Positions 12,281 to 25,530 are shown, numbered from the stretch's first letter. The stretch is DNA of 64,000 nucleotides from Ascidia mentula (GCA_947561715.1 OX387203.1:16492001-16556000), one strand, 5' to 3'. Numbers and translations are program-made. Notes: generated by a model not told the origin, from the sequence alone.

Positions 12281-12872
12281 GTTCCACTTTGCTTATCTTA
12301 TGAAAAATCAGTAATTTAAACTTTACTTGATCAGTAAACCAAGCCACCCTGGCAGGTTGTCGATTACCATATGTATATTTGCTGAGTTTTAACAAAAAAA
12401 ATCAATCTGGCAGACAGCTCTAAAGATTTTTGAAAACAGAAAAATATATTTCGCCCTGTAAAGGGCATCATCAGCTTCTGTGGAATGCAAAACACAGAAG
12501 CAACGTAAAAAACTAAGTTCAAACACAGGTCCAGCAAGCATGGAAACGTTATCACTAAACTAATTAAAAACTAGATGTGTAAATAAGTAAAATCTGACTG
12601 CCAATGAAAAAATATAAGAAAAAGTAAATAAATCCGAAGCAAAACTCTATGGCAAAGGCGAAATATGCACTTACACCACACCACGACACGACAAGGAAAA
12701 GCAACGAAATGATTAGAAGAAAAACAAACAAAAAGTATATTGTGCGTAGATAGCACCACACAATTATGTGGAAATAACACGCCACAAACAAAAGCAAGCA
12801 AAAACAGTCACAGGGCGCAATGCAAATATATCAGTACAGAACCAAACACATTTTATTTGCATGCAGGTGTAA

Positions 12873-13560
12873 AGGCCCTTTTAGACTACAGACGATTCCG
12901 TGTTTGTTTTATTGTGCGCGCGTGCTGAGCTGTGCTGGGATGGGATGTGCCGGTCTGTGCTAGGATGTGCTCGCTTTTGCTCGATGAGCATAAATTCGGG
13001 CACAGTTGGGCACATTTCGGCACACATTGATGTGAAAGTGCAGCGCGACTGCCTAAAAGTAGAGGACATATATTGTTTTAGTTGTGGTTGTGTGATGTGA
13101 CCGCGTTTGACATGTGAGCGATTGTTTTGAGCGTATGAAATGGTGCCGTAGCTGCATTACAAAGCGGTATGTGGAATGGCGTCTCAGCGGGATGCTGCTG
13201 TGGAAAACCATTGTCCTGGTTCAATTATAACATCTTTGTTTTCATAATCTGTGGTGTTTGGTTCAATAAACTGTAGTGTTACCTTGCGTCGTAAAAAATT
13301 ATGTAAAACAGTACATGTCTTAACTATGTAAAACAGTACATGCCCTTTGTTCGTAAATATCTAAGGCCAATAGAAACAACTTCAATTTGTACTTATTATA
13401 TCGCTGGCGAGGCAGAGAAATGCAAGGTGACATCCTTAAAAAATTATCAACGTAACTTGTCACTTGCACTTGTCGTGCTCGATTATTCCAGTAGTGTAAA
13501 CACCGTGTGTGCCAGACTGTGCTGTGCCGTGCCAAACTGTGTTCGTGTGTTAACGGGCCT
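12873..13560. mobile_element. Harbinger-like non-autonomous element, copy A (688 bp)
   Basis: The ends AGGCCCTTTTAGAC and, read inwards from the other side, AGGCCCGTTAACAC are related inverted termini. They are flanked by TAA on both sides (12870-12872 and 13561-13563), the TWA target preference of PIF/Harbinger elements. Internal sequence is rich in CTGTGC/TGTGC repeats and has no transposase. Confidence 0.6.
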
Positions 13561-14339
13561 TAACTATGCTCTGCTCGTTGATCTGCGCCCGTGTCCTGTG
13601 CAGCCACAGGTCCTCACATATATCCAAGGTTTCTGCACGAAAGTCACACTATAACAACGTTGTGGCGAGGGTTTTTGTGAGAAAAGACCTTAAAGTTTAA
13701 CATACCACAGAAACAATTTTCAGCGCGATATTTTTCAAATTTCAGGGCTGTTATCTTCTGTAGGAGCAACCGTCTGCAAGAATAATTCAGAGCATGCGCT
13801 TTAGGACTTGACTGTACAGATATTTCTAAAAAAGGGCTTTCGGTTGCACTTAACCCATGCTGGTGTTTTTTTTTTGTTTCACTCAATGCAAGTGGTAATC
13901 TTTTTTTGACCACAGGTAAATAACAAAAATCATTGCATAAATTGTAACTGCTCTGATGTCAGCATAAGAACAAACCATTTTTGGATGATCACGAGCAAGT
14001 CATCATTTTCTTTTGTTCTTTGATTTGCAAAGATTTCCGTTTCATTACCATTGTTCTTAATTGGGTACACAGAAGCATGCAAACTTTAATTAAGGTTGTT
14101 TGAGACTTAATCATCTTGAAATACGACAGATCCATTCACAAAATTACATCTCAACATGAATAATGAAGTACAGATCTCATGTGTGTCACTATCTCAGATT
14201 TCCTCATTCTGTTTGAATACAAAAATCAAAACTCTACATACATATGATGGCTTGTATTTACAAAGTGTTCCACAAACTCAGTTAGTCAAGTATTCATGCA
14301 CGTGTTTAATACAAATACAACTTGGCAGCAAACGATCAG

Positions 14340-17300
14340 TTATTTGGCAGGGATGTACATGTATGTCTTTGACTGCAACGATCTACGATCAGTTCTCTCG
14401 TTACATCTTCCTCTTATGAACCAAGCAATCATCCCCAACACAATAACAAGCAGAAGAACGATGAATCCAACTGATATGTAAACACCATTCATATTCTGTA
14501 AACCTTCAATTTTCAACGCTCCTTCCACCTCTGCATACAAACATATACTAAAGTAAGTAAAAATTATGTAAATATGCTGAACATCAATATGCACATATAA
14601 TTAAAACGTAAAATGTTCGCCAGTGTCAAAAGTTGTTTTGTTAGCGGATCATGAATGATTATAACTAGACTTTAAAAGTATATGTAAATAAATAACTAAG
14701 CTTTGCTCTCACCAACGCAAGTTTTTTCGTCCTTCCCGAGAAGGCGGCCTTTAAAACAGAAACATTGAACAACTCCAAGATCATCGTTACAGAAATCTGA
14801 ACATCCACCATTATCCTATACAATATACAGAAATCTTGTAGTTACCATATTAACGAAAAACATTCATTTCCGAAGAAGTGACCACTTAAAACCAAATCTA
14901 TATTTGGTGTGCGAATTATTGCGGAATTGAATTAAATGGATAAAAGCTTATTCTCGCAAAATAGCCTGCAAAATTTTGGTTAAAAGCAGATTACCCTGTT
15001 TACACATAGCTCCTTGTACCAGTAACCGGCATGCTGTAAACCTGGCTTGCTTTCGTTGTGCAATGTGATTTCGTTCATATTTTTGTATTACAATATACCG
15101 AGGCAGCTAAACTTGTGCATCCTCACCTTTCCACACAAATCCGGAGCTGAAACGTAGAATGGTCCAACCGTTAAAATCTCTTCTATATCCGAATCAACTG
15201 ATCGCCGTTCACGTCTTTGTGAGCAATCCTGTGAAACACATATGAGTAAGAATTATCTTGAACTGCAATGTATTTTCACAATAACTAGTCCCAAAAGGTA
15301 GCCCATAATCAGTTTTGTCTTTGTGTAAAGCAGCCAGTATGTTACTGCGTATATAAAACCTCACCGGTTGTTGGCAATCGTCATCATCGGTGTTATCGCA
15401 TAACTGCACGTAACAGTGAGCGTACAGTGATTGTTCGTTCACAGACACGTTGTTCCACACGAATGAGCGAAATTTAAATGATCCGAAAGAAGTTTGGTAG
15501 TTTCTCAAAATTACAATTGAATCTTCTGACTCCATCTCGTGGACGACTATACAACTGCGATTATATGATTTTATCTGTAAACTTTTTATATTTTAACACA
15601 AACAAATCTGTGTTAATTTGCGATGTCTTCAAACATTTTGAGCAGGAATGAAACAAAGTTATATAGACCAGTGTTAATTTGGTGGCATAAAATAGATCTA
15701 GAACAAACAAAGAATTTAAATGAGAAATAGATTGTAGGATTAAAAATATATAAAGTTTAATGCTGATGTTTTCAAATCAATTTCGCTTGAATATAATTGA
15801 CAGGAATGTATTAACAAGGTTTTGTTTCGTCGACTTTTTACCTTTCGGTGATGAGTTCGTATTTCAAACCTCCTTCATCAGAATCCAAGTTGCTGACCCA
15901 GCATGATTTTAACTGACAAATAGAGTTTGAATTAAACAATGGCTTAACAAGAAATCCTCGCATTCATCATCAAAAAAAAATGTCTAATAGAAAACATACA
16001 TCATAAATAAACAATTTATTGTCAGTGCCGGATTAATAATTTCGCAAACAAAGCAAGCGCCTTTAGGGCAAGCTAAAAATCCAGTTCACTTAAATAACTT
16101 TATGACATAGGTTTTAGGTTTTGGATTAAATAAGTCTAGTGATCAGCAAAGTCATCGTAACTAAAGTTTATTTATTCCCAAATTTGACTTCGAGATATTC
16201 ATCATTAAATTTATTCATTTAATCCAGTGTTTCTATCCTATGCTAACGCCGCTGTATATATCTGTTTTCAGGCCACATTTATTCAACTTGCCCACGTACA
16301 CCGGAGCCCTAGCACAGCATACTGACACATTTATATTTTATATCATTGCTGAATATTAATACGCTTAGGTTTAGAGATTACCACAATATTGATCTGTTCA
16401 CTTGTTGCCAAATCAACCTTAGCGTAAACGAAGTTTGGAACTTGGACGATTGAATTTGATCTGAGTGGATTTTTCATTTTCTCGTCACTAAACAACTCAA
16501 ATCTGATCGTAATATTCCCGACCCTACGATGTGAAGTCAGAAAACTCTCTTTCCTGTTAAGTTTCGGTAAAGGGCATCAATTTCATCAAAGAAAATAAAC
16601 CTATTTCAATACATACAGTTGAGTTGATATTGCTCCAGAAGCAATTTTGATATCTCTGTTTAACATTCCTGGAATAACGCACGATATTTCCCAGATTGGA
16701 TTGTAAGATGTCCTTCTCACAATTTGAGTGGTAAATTTGTAATTGCGAACTTGGTACATGAAGCTTACGTTGTTTTGGGATTTCTTTGAAAATATATTGA
16801 GTATATTTCATTTAAATAATTAATCACAAAGACAATTCTTTGTTCAGTTGGTCGAAAATACAATTTGTTAAATGTTTTTTGGAGGTTCATGACATGGTTT
16901 ATCTCAGTAGAGGATAATTGTGAACTCTTCTTTTACAAAACTTGAGTTGAATTTAGTTTTCTACGAAAGTAATTCTGAGAAACTTTTCAGAAAATTGCAA
17001 CCCATTATGCAGTTACTCACAATTACACAACTTATCATTTTAACATTTTATGGCGTGATTGACGTCATTTATGTTATGATCGCTTCATATCTTGGTTCAA
17101 AACTGTCAACAAAGTTGGTGTCGTTAACGTGCAAAGCGAGTGTAGATAAGAAAAGTCAAATCTAACACGAGACTTATCTATTGACTAAGGTTACGTTAGT
17201 AGGTTGCCTTCAGTTAAACTACCCCACTTTTAGTACTTAATAACCATATTACTATTAACTGTATAACGGACCAGATTATTTACTACCACCTTCAATATAT

Positions 17301-20300
17301 TCAGATGTACATCGGACAATAATTATTTGCTAAACATAAGTACCTCAAGAGTTGATTGACACTCGTCCAGTTCAAATTGGAAAACAGGATTTGTCGCTGC
17401 AGCTTTACAGCTTCTAGGCAGAGAATCTAGACTTGTCATTGTATGATTTGAAATATACAAAATATCATCTCGATTTACTTTCAATCTTCTCAACACATGG
17501 GAACTGACACTGGAATAAAAGGTGTTTAGATAAACTTCAGATTGGCGAAATTGATCTTGTAAAATGAGTCGCTAATTTCACAGCTTAAAACAAACAGAAA
17601 ATTATACAAGTTTAACATTTGGTTTATATTTTTAACCAGTTAATAAAATGTGGATGTCCGACATCTGAATGACAGTGCGATATCCTCATTATAATTTGAT
17701 TTTTTTAAATCTTACTTTAACTTGATAGAATTGGTGTTGCATTCCATTTCATTATACATCTTGCAATCTAAAAATAAAATAATTTTCTAGTTTTACTTTT
17801 CACGATTCAAATTGTGTTCAATTGAGAGCAAAATCATTCCTGGGTCAACAAACGTTATTTATTCACACTAGATTCACTTAATTAATATTACTCGAAATTT
17901 CAAAAATTAAAGCAGCCGACCTTTTTTTTAGCTTTGCATCGAAAAGCAAAGAAAGAGCTTGCAAACACAAGAAGCGCATGATATTGAAGGCAAAGCGATG
18001 CAAGAGATCGCAAACGTCCATGAATATTATTTGGTTTCGAAATTGGGTTGGCTAATCACAATGTCATCCGCGCACTGAGTATTTCAATCAACACAGTGTC
18101 CGCATTGATGAAATATTTAATCGGTTTGTGTGTCAGTTTCTTTGTATGATCGGTTGCATTTTAACACAAACCTGAGTTGATGTCAATTGAAGGATGAGGA
18201 GTGTCAGAGTGATAAACGAATATTTGAATGTTAATTCTTCGGGCTTGAAGTTTTATTGTTTGACCCCTGCCAACATTTACCCCAGGATGTGAAGGATCAT
18301 CGGATAAAATCTATTCAACAACATTTAGCAGAATATTAAATAATCTTCGTTTTGTTTTACTTTTGAAAATAAAAATAAATTGAAATTGTAACTTACGTAC
18401 AGTCCGTCTGCGTAACTCCAAGTATTAGAGAACCGAGAACCGACAGCGGTCGCAAATATTGTAAAATTACATCTCACTGGACTTGTTACAGAATAATTAC
18501 AAGCTAGGCGTTGTAACAAGTGCCCACTGCTCGAAGTTGGGAGAACAAGAGTTGTTGGAAGATCGTCCACGTTCAACTCCGAATCACAAGAATTTTCGTT
18601 AACTAAACAACATTCCATGATTCACATGCTAGGATAAGTTTATATAAATTAAGTTAAACAGATTTTCGAATCGGACAAGTGCAGTGTATTCGAGCCCAAC
18701 ACGACTATGGATTCAAATTTGAAATTGTTTCCCCAAATTACAACTGAACAGTCGCAGATTGATGAAAAAGTGCATATACTGTGATGTGTTTATTCAATAG
18801 AAGATCATCTGTGCAAGACCATTTGTTTATACAACAGCTGCAGAAAAAGCCACAGTTTCGACTTGCTAGGTCTTATCAGTGCAACATCAGTTACTTGTGA
18901 GGTAAATAACCAGGCGGAGAGACTTTGTGGTGATTATGCAGTTGCAGACACGCCCTGTGTACCAAACTAGGTATTGATGGGTAAAAGTGGATTAATCCCA
19001 ACTATTTAGTTTGCGCGACCCCACAAAAACGACAAGTAATTAACGGCACGCAGCAGCTAACCGACGAGCAGTCGTATCGATTGCATTGGTCAAACTTTCC
19101 GTTAACTTCAGTTTAAATTCAATCTCCAATTTTGACGAAAATACTGTATTTTTACTTTAATTGCATGTTGTATTAAGTTTGTACAGTATCCGATTCCTTA
19201 ATATTCTACAGAAACAAAAACATTGCAGCCTTAAATATACTGGACAAGAAATTCATGACTTATTAGAAAAACACTTGGTGTCAACTAGGTCAAAAATGAT
19301 ATCATAAACATAATTTTTAAATCTGATCGTGGTGCGATGGCTGAATATCCCCGGTTCGAATCCCGGTGTCGACAAATAAATATATGTTTGTAATACGTAC
19401 TACTGATATACGGTGATGGTCACCTGCACATATGTGAAGCTAGTCGGACTCGTTGTGAGCTCGCGCATAAGGGTAGGTATCCACTATATACGTTTAGACC
19501 GGAGAGTTCCTATATTTCAGCGTAAAGGGCGGAGGACGCCTGGAAAGCCACAGCTCTATATTTTTCGCATCTAGCCAGGACTTTAGGTGAAAGTGGCATC
19601 AATGCAGTTTAGATCTGACTCCAATTAAACCAAATAATTGTGATTTCACCACATTTTGTGTTTTGTGTGGATATTTGTTTTTCAGAAGTTTTTCGACCAG
19701 TTTGGTTTCGAAATTAAATATTTGTTTGTTTCCAAAAGTTTATGTGTCCAGTGTATGTTTAAGCATGTTAGATTTATGGAAATCATGGCATTATCTGAAT
19801 GCATCGAAGCCTTGCGATGAGTCTACCGAGAGTTTAAGTTTTAGTCAAACTTTCATTAATGACATTTCTTTTATCACCAACTTTAAAATTATTTGCGCAT
19901 AAAACTTAATCAAACCTCGGGGCTGCAAAAATATTAATTCCCAATGGTTCGTAATTTTCAAATTAAAAACAAAAATATGAATGTCTTCGAGTGATTAAAA
20001 AAACGAGTCTTACAAACTAAGTTAAAAATTTGATAAATAATGAATGCCGTTACGTCTTAACTTTATTTAACTAATGATGGTCAAAATAATTTTCCTGCAT
20101 GTTTCTTTGTTGGTTTTAATTTCTTACCTTTAATGAATGAAAATTGAGGTTGTGAACTTGAAGACAGGCCTCGCAACGTGGGACAACTCAAATACATGGA
20201 ACCGGTTTCTGATTTCACAATTCCTGTTGAGCTTCCATCACCAGTAAACGTTCCTAACAAGGTACCGTTTGTGTTGCTTCCTTCGTAAACCTACAGTGAA

Positions 20301-21172
20301 AGTATAACGTAGCATACCTTATGTTAGTATGAAAAACGGAGAATTCCCTGTTCCACATGAACCAGTTTTCGCATCCCAAACAAATTCTATTTTATATCTC
20401 AATATTTTACATGCGTGGAATTGAGTTTTTTGGTTTACGTTCGGTTTGTTGAGTTTTAAAAGATTGGCACGTCTTGATGTAGTTGTTAAGATATCGTTGG
20501 AGATTAACAAGTTGCAGAGCAAAATAAGATTTTAACAAAAAAGAATAATTAAGGTTTTGACCCAATAGGATGTTACGTAAGCTGTTCCGCATGAAAGATT
20601 TATGTCTAGGGTTCGCTTTAATATTGTTTTAACATCAATATCAAAACATAATAAAACCACCGTCTCCTTCATATATTTTTAAAATCTGTCAAATTTAAAA
20701 CAACAACAAATGTTACAGTGGTGTTTACGATCCGGGAAAACAACAGTGGAATTTATCGTCATTAATATTATTTTTTGTTTCTTTCAGTAGCGAAAGGAAA
20801 TATTTATTAACTTGTAGTAATAAGTTTGGTTCACGTACGACCTTCCACCACTAAAAATTAAGGTTGGTTTAGTTGAACAACAAAGCGAGTATTTTCACCG
20901 AACAAATGTTGTTGCCGAGTGTTCCGTAGTAGAAATGTATTGCAGCAACGCCACCGTTTCCAGTTGATAAAACGTGCCCATAATTTGTGCAGGATGTGGA
21001 GATTCTGTAAACAGTTAGGAGTCCACTATAAGCTGATGGTCGGCAAGATGATGATCCTCCACCTACACAAGTATAACGTGTAATATGTCAGGTAATATCA
21101 CATAACCACATAAAGCAATAAAAAAATACCTGTAACAACTAGGCACAAACACAAGAGCAAAGTAATTCCCAT
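14340..21172 (-). CDS. CUB-like/ZP/EGF type I membrane protein, copy A (632 aa, 14 exons)
   Basis: Exons: 21130-21172, 20899-21062, 20128-20290, 18397-18602, 18172-18310, 17716-17767, 17344-17509, 16617-16783, 16382-16523, 15842-15912, 15365-15554, 15127-15228, 14713-14815, 14340-14530; all phases join (1899 nt). Residues 1-15 are a signal peptide (MGITLLLCLCLVVTG). Residues 16-123 and about 124-238 look like two CUB-type beta domains. A zona pellucida module follows, ZP-N from MECNTNSIKL (about 246) and ZP-C to about 505, with CWVSNLDSDE and the YAHCYVQLC signature. RRERRS (506-511) is a consensus furin site where ZP proteins are processed. An EGF domain (NGGCSDFC...CFCFKG) and a transmembrane helix (about 586-608) with a short basic tail end the protein. 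ZP modules polymerise extracellularly; this one may be a coat or receptor component. The gene appears intact. Confidence 0.85.
18836..18970. mobile_element. Degraded foldback MITE relic upstream of a ZP internal exon
   Basis: CAGTTTCGACTTGCTAGGTCTTATCAGTGCA and later TTTGTGGTGATTATGC are related to the foldback family at 6292-6753 and 45840-46054. It lies in the 1.5-kb intron of ZP gene A and is also present in copy B near 53670-53790. Confidence 0.5.
19326..19374 (+). repeat. tRNA-like B-box fragment in ZP intron
   Basis: CCCCGGTTCGAATCCCGGTG is a perfect T-arm with B box, but no A box, D-arm or acceptor partner is found. It is probably a SINE or tRNA relic, and it is duplicated near 54160-54208. 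Confidence 0.45.
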
Positions 21173-24100
21173 TTCAAAGTTTTCGTCAAATTCTAGAACG
21201 ACAAAGAAATTATTCTAATTAAAAAACAATATGACCTGCACATAAAATGACTGATGATAGTTACTGATTCAACTTGTTGCAATAAATCCCACTCAAGAAG
21301 TTACTAACAATGTGAGCCAACTATAATACTTCGCAACAAATAACTTGCAAGTAATGCCACTAGGTGCGCCACTCCCACGCTTAGTTGCTATGACAACGGT
21401 ATACACCAGCATCTTAAATTTTTACACAAATCTAAAAAGTGATTACGCTCCCCATCGAAATATAAACATGACATAAACATCACACTATTGTTACCACATC
21501 ATTCCGCTTACGTCATTGGTTTGTGTTTGCCCAAACAATTGCGAACTTGCATTATCTCTAGACAAGATAACCTGTTGTATACGTATACGGTTCATGTTAT
21601 CGAGAAATTCAACGTCAAACAGTTACGACTTACGTTATAGATAAACGCCAAACCTAAAAAATTGCTAATTAAGATTACATTGTGATCTGCCAATGTTAAT
21701 CGACAATTTCTCAAAAGTAATACGACCCAATTCATTTGTATCCTAGTTACTTAGACCTCGCTCTAATTTTGAACATGTTGCTTTAGCTGCACCTCGATAA
21801 CTACTTTTCCCGGGCAAATGAATGCGGACAAACTGCTGCAAGACCCCGGCTTTATACAAAAACTGCATTACCACTAAACACGTATGCAGGTAACTTCCCA
21901 ACCACATGATGTGAAGTTGTTTCTACTTTTAGCAATCGCGACACGCAGTACCAAGCACCTACTTTATCTTCTAATTTAGTCTCCCACCAAACAACCTGAG
22001 ATTAATCTTGTACCAGGTACTGAATGACTTCATAAATATGTGAATAAAAATGATGTAATTTTAACGCGCCTCTATGACCAGAATATTTATTGTTTCAAAC
22101 TTTCTATGATATGAGCAGACATTGCAGCGGTGGTTATGCTTAAAGATTTTTCTTGCAACAGTAATTTTACACCAAATAATCGCGCAACATGATTATGTTT
22201 TACAGAAAATGCCGAAGATCCAAACCGCTCAGGCAAAAACGATTCTCTGGCTATTTAAGAACTGCACAAATGTTTCGCATTGGAATTTATGTGTGAAAGT
22301 TGCCCGAATGCAGCAAGACCGAAATTGCTTGCGCGTGTCAGACAATATGACGTAAGGATCTGCATTGAAGCCTGGGGGCAAAATGTTGAACTTTTCGGTT
22401 CTGATCGTTTTAATATTTCGCTCAGATTGAATTTTTTGGCAAGTTATTGACAAAAATTTCTTCACTTCTCCCATAATTAACTCAACGTTACTTAATTTAA
22501 TAGTGCGGCCACGTTCCGATCTGCTAAACATTTATTACTTAACTCTTCGATCTCCCGTTGAAAAACAACAAATATTCCCATTTTTTTAAAAAAGACGATA
22601 GACTGAAAGATTAAATATGGATTTTGTTGTTAGAGTGTTTTTTGCGATGAGCTTGTTATCATTGAAGTTACTCAATATTTATTGTATCGTTGTGAAGTGT
22701 GGTTTTATTTGCACTCATCAATCGCTACTTTATTTTGTATTATTTGTTTTCCACTTCTTGCGTTAGATGAAATGCCAATTTCCCTTTTAAATGTAATATC
22801 ACATCAGATGTAGAAATATAAGATTCGGTGACATCTTATGCCTTCCTAATAAAATCTTCGCCTTTAAATAAATATTATTTGCGTTCAATCTTCGCAAAAT
22901 ACGATCCCCGAGGTTTCGTTAAAGACGCGTTTGTAATTTTAAAATGCAGGTTTTTGCGGCAGTAGACAATTTTAATAATCGCGACACGCACCGCCAAGCA
23001 CCTACTTCAGCTTCTAATTTCGTCCCACACCAAAGAACTCATGTACCAGGCACTGCATGACTTCATCATAACACTGCAATCACAAGTATGCAGTAAACAC
23101 GGTAAGGAGACTTGAACATGCGTGCAAGGCCCAGTAATGTTTAATACCAACGACTTTCAGGTGGTTATATATAGACAATTACAAAGCAGATCACTAACAA
23201 TGGAGTGTTTGTTCATCGTATGCATGTACTTACTTTTATTACGGGACCAAACATCACAGAGTAACTCATGTTTATAGATTGTCTATGAATGTGCGTTCAC
23301 CGCAGCGGAGGGGATGACGCGCAACGTTTCGCTTGTGGCTTACGTATATATTTACACAACTTTGATCGATTGCACCACAAATAATATAAAAAGCTAGAAA
23401 TGAAATAAAAAAATATTATATTTTTGCGTAGAAAAATATTCCAGCGGAAGCGTAAATTGTGACTGAACAACAAAACATGTTTTATGACAACTTTACGTAT
23501 GACATTGTTTCGTAGAATTTGTCTAAAGAACAAACCGTTTAAGTGTAAAAGATTGCATGGCTATAGTTTCAACCTAAAACAAAAAGCATGATAACTGGAA
23601 CGTCACAAACGATTCGCGTTGGAGTTTACGTTTCAAAGTTGCTTGAATGCAACAAACATGTTTGCAGGCGCGAGTCAGACAAAATGACGTAAGAATCTTC
23701 ATTGCAGCCTGGGGCAGAATGTTGTTCGTTACTGATCTTGAAAAAAGTTTTAACAAAACCTTCGTGGCGTCACACACTTCACTTGGTGGTCCCTGACCCC
23801 ACGTTTCTGTAGTGTCGTCATCATATTTGCAATTATTATGTTTAAATTTCAGGCTTCAACCGTTATTTTGTTAACGTCGGATGAAAACACGCTACAAACT
23901 CACATTAACTAATTTACGGCGAACGTGCTATTCGTTCGTATGCACGGAAGATAATTATATATTCGGTCGATCTATTTGATGACACAGCCGCCTTTTCAAA
24001 TGAGACACGGGATAATCCAAGCTCAAATAACACTGTATGCGCGTTTTGTATAAGCCATATATCTTTTGCGTAATGACACACAGAAAAACGAACGGACCAA

Positions 24101-24640
24101 CGAACAAACAGACAAAGGACATATAGAACAGAGAGTTTTATACGCGTGGTTTGTAACGTTTTATAAATAAAAACTCGTGGGTTTGTGTGTTATGTATTAA
24201 ACTGATCGATTGACCTTGGGTTTGATAGCAACCTCTTTATCAGGGAGTCAGATATGGGGCAGTGTTATTATTTGTGTAGACACATATAGAAATTTTAAGT
24301 AACGCCCCACAGTGACCCCGGTTCCGATCAGTTAAGCATTTGTTACTGGGAGAAATATTAAACATGGCTTTTTGTTCGATTGATACTTGTTTTACAATTG
24401 ACAAATTTTAAACTTACCTGCTGCCAAACGACGTTTCCCACCATAGCGATATCTCATGTTAAATGTGATTCTTGATACCTCTTGGTGCAATGAAGGGAAA
24501 TTACCTTGTGTATGTAAAAGCAATAGAGCCAATAATGTTTTTTTGTGTGCTGCAGACAGGTATGTCAGCTCGTGCCCAAAATCTTGAGGTTTCATATCTC
24601 GCTACATTAACCCGACAGAATAATTTAGGCAAGGTCGCCA
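21173..24640. other. Non-coding stretch with an internal duplication
   Basis: No gene is seen. Sequence around 21937-22045 (AATCGCGACACGCA..., ACCTACTT..., CATGACTTCAT) reappears at 22977-23075. Sequence around 22300-22410 (CAGACAATATGACGTAAG) reappears at 23645-23745. An older duplication of about 1.0-1.3 kb therefore predates the larger one. An LTR remnant lies at its end (23955-24320). Confidence 0.5.
23955..24320 (+). mobile_element. LTR remnant (fossil), copy A
   Basis: This stretch is related, in reverse orientation, to the LTRs of the element at 41575-44848 (shared landmarks ACGCGTGGTTTGTAACG, TATTAAACTGA). It is clearly more diverged than those LTRs and is present in both duplication copies, so it is older than the duplication. 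It is broken, with no internal region attached. Confidence 0.6.
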
Positions 24641-24649
24641 AATTGGACG

Positions 24650-25195
24650 ATCATGCCGGGTTACGCATGGCTTTTCGTTAATCTTAGTATTTCTCAGCTT
24701 GGTGTATTACGGACTTGCCTTAAACTGTGGATCTGTGGCCGGCGATCGATTCGTCAACAATGCGCTAGGTGGCGCGATGGAGGCAGTGGCTTGTATGACA
24801 GGGATCTACGTCATCAGAAAGTTTGGTTCAGTTAAAGTTAAAGTGTTTACACTTAGTATGGCTTGTCTGGCATTCACCTTGGTCGTTCAACTTGCTAACG
24901 ATTATTATTGTAAGTACGATGATGGAACAATTTGGTTGTCTTAAGTACGCGAATTCGATCGCAGCATATGTTTATACTTGCCCTGTGACAATTCATTTCC
25001 GTACGATACTTTTGAGCTAATTTCATGTTTTTATCACATAATCGGTGATTTTTTGTGACAATTTTTGGGTTGATTTTGCAGACAATTTTTGGATTGATTT
25101 CTTTGCTTGGAGTTCTGGCAGCTGCAATTCCTATTGAAACCAAAGACCATGAACTGATGATGACGTTGCAGAAAAGTTTCATAGGACGTTCTTAG
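24650..25195 (+). pseudogene. SLC22-like (MFS transporter) pseudogene A
   Basis: Positions about 24650-24909 encode a stretch matching TM7-TM8 of SLC22 organic ion transporters (LVYYGLALN, NNALGGAMEAV, RKFGSVKVK), ending in a GTAAGT donor. Exon 25082-25195 encodes a TM12-type tail with IFGLISLLGVLAAAIPIETK and a stop. The reading frame shifts twice between GLRMA, FVNLSISQ and LVYYG, and the exons for the intervening helices are missing. The family normally has about 550 residues and 12 helices, so this is a relic. The same defects are in copy B, so it was dead before the duplication. Confidence 0.65.
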
Positions 25196-25369
25196 CCCCA
25201 GAGGATTTTAAGTCTTCCTGAAAAGTATAAAATGTTTGACTTTCGGTTGTCACATTGATTGTCGTAGAGCTTGAGTTAATTTTAATCAAGAAAACATAAA
25301 ATATTACACAGTGAAAACCAGGCATTGAATTTGTAAAATCCTAATTTTGTGTGCGACGTACAGATGAAC

Positions 25370-25530
25370 TCTGTTTCGACCTACAGATCTCTTCATTGCA
25401 GTTTGAAGTGACAGACGATCTTGCCTCCCCAATGGCCAGGCAAAGACTTATATCGGCACCTGTTGGGCACCAAACTTGGTGCATTTGCCAAAAGAGTGGC
25501 CATCTGTGTGCAGCTCACAGAACTGATTTG
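25370..25530. mobile_element. Foldback MITE relic
   Basis: GTTTCGACCTACAGATCTCTTCATTGCAG at the left and GTGGCCATCTGTGTGCAGCT at the right match the ends of the foldback element at 45840-46054; the middle is eroded. Confidence 0.5.

Larger units (their letters stand above)
10806..14339. other. Intergenic stretch with two small DNA elements
   Basis: I see no gene here. It carries a short foldback element (about 12064-12280) and a Harbinger-like element (12873-13560), both also present in copy B. Open frames at 11401-11879, 12364-12801 and 13644-13913 persist in copy B only because the whole region is duplicated, and none shows a recognisable domain. Confidence 0.5.
8582..25110. repeat. Segmental duplication, copy A
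   Basis: This block corresponds in the same order and orientation to about 38928-60320. It contains KEN gene A, ZP gene A and SLC22-like pseudogene A. Similarity is moderate over the kinase exons up to about 9.95 kb and very high from there on, including introns and intergenic DNA. Copy A gives the empty target sites for two insertions present in copy B: near 11091 for the LTR element and near 21488-21500 for the hAT-type MITE. Confidence 0.9.

Noticed and set aside
12564-12801. Hydrophobic ORFs that look like membrane proteins (also 46349-46636)
   Set aside because: They are products of T-rich sequence read on the minus strand, two frames at once, with no domain or splice context.
13320-13654. 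ORFs of 71-104 aa conserved in both copies (also 47130-47515)
   Set aside because: They lie inside the Harbinger-like element, overlap on both strands and persist only because of the recent duplication.
15535-15600. Apparent loss of a splice acceptor in ZP copy B (TTTACAG in A, TTTACATG in B)
   Set aside because: Phase analysis shows that the real acceptor is further in (ATCGCAG|TTG, exon start 15554 in A). It is identical in both copies, so the change is simply intronic.
22122-22531. Overlapping ORFs of 77 and 100 aa as a small gene
   Set aside because: Opposite-strand overlaps, no signal or domain, and the matching region in copy B does not keep the frames.
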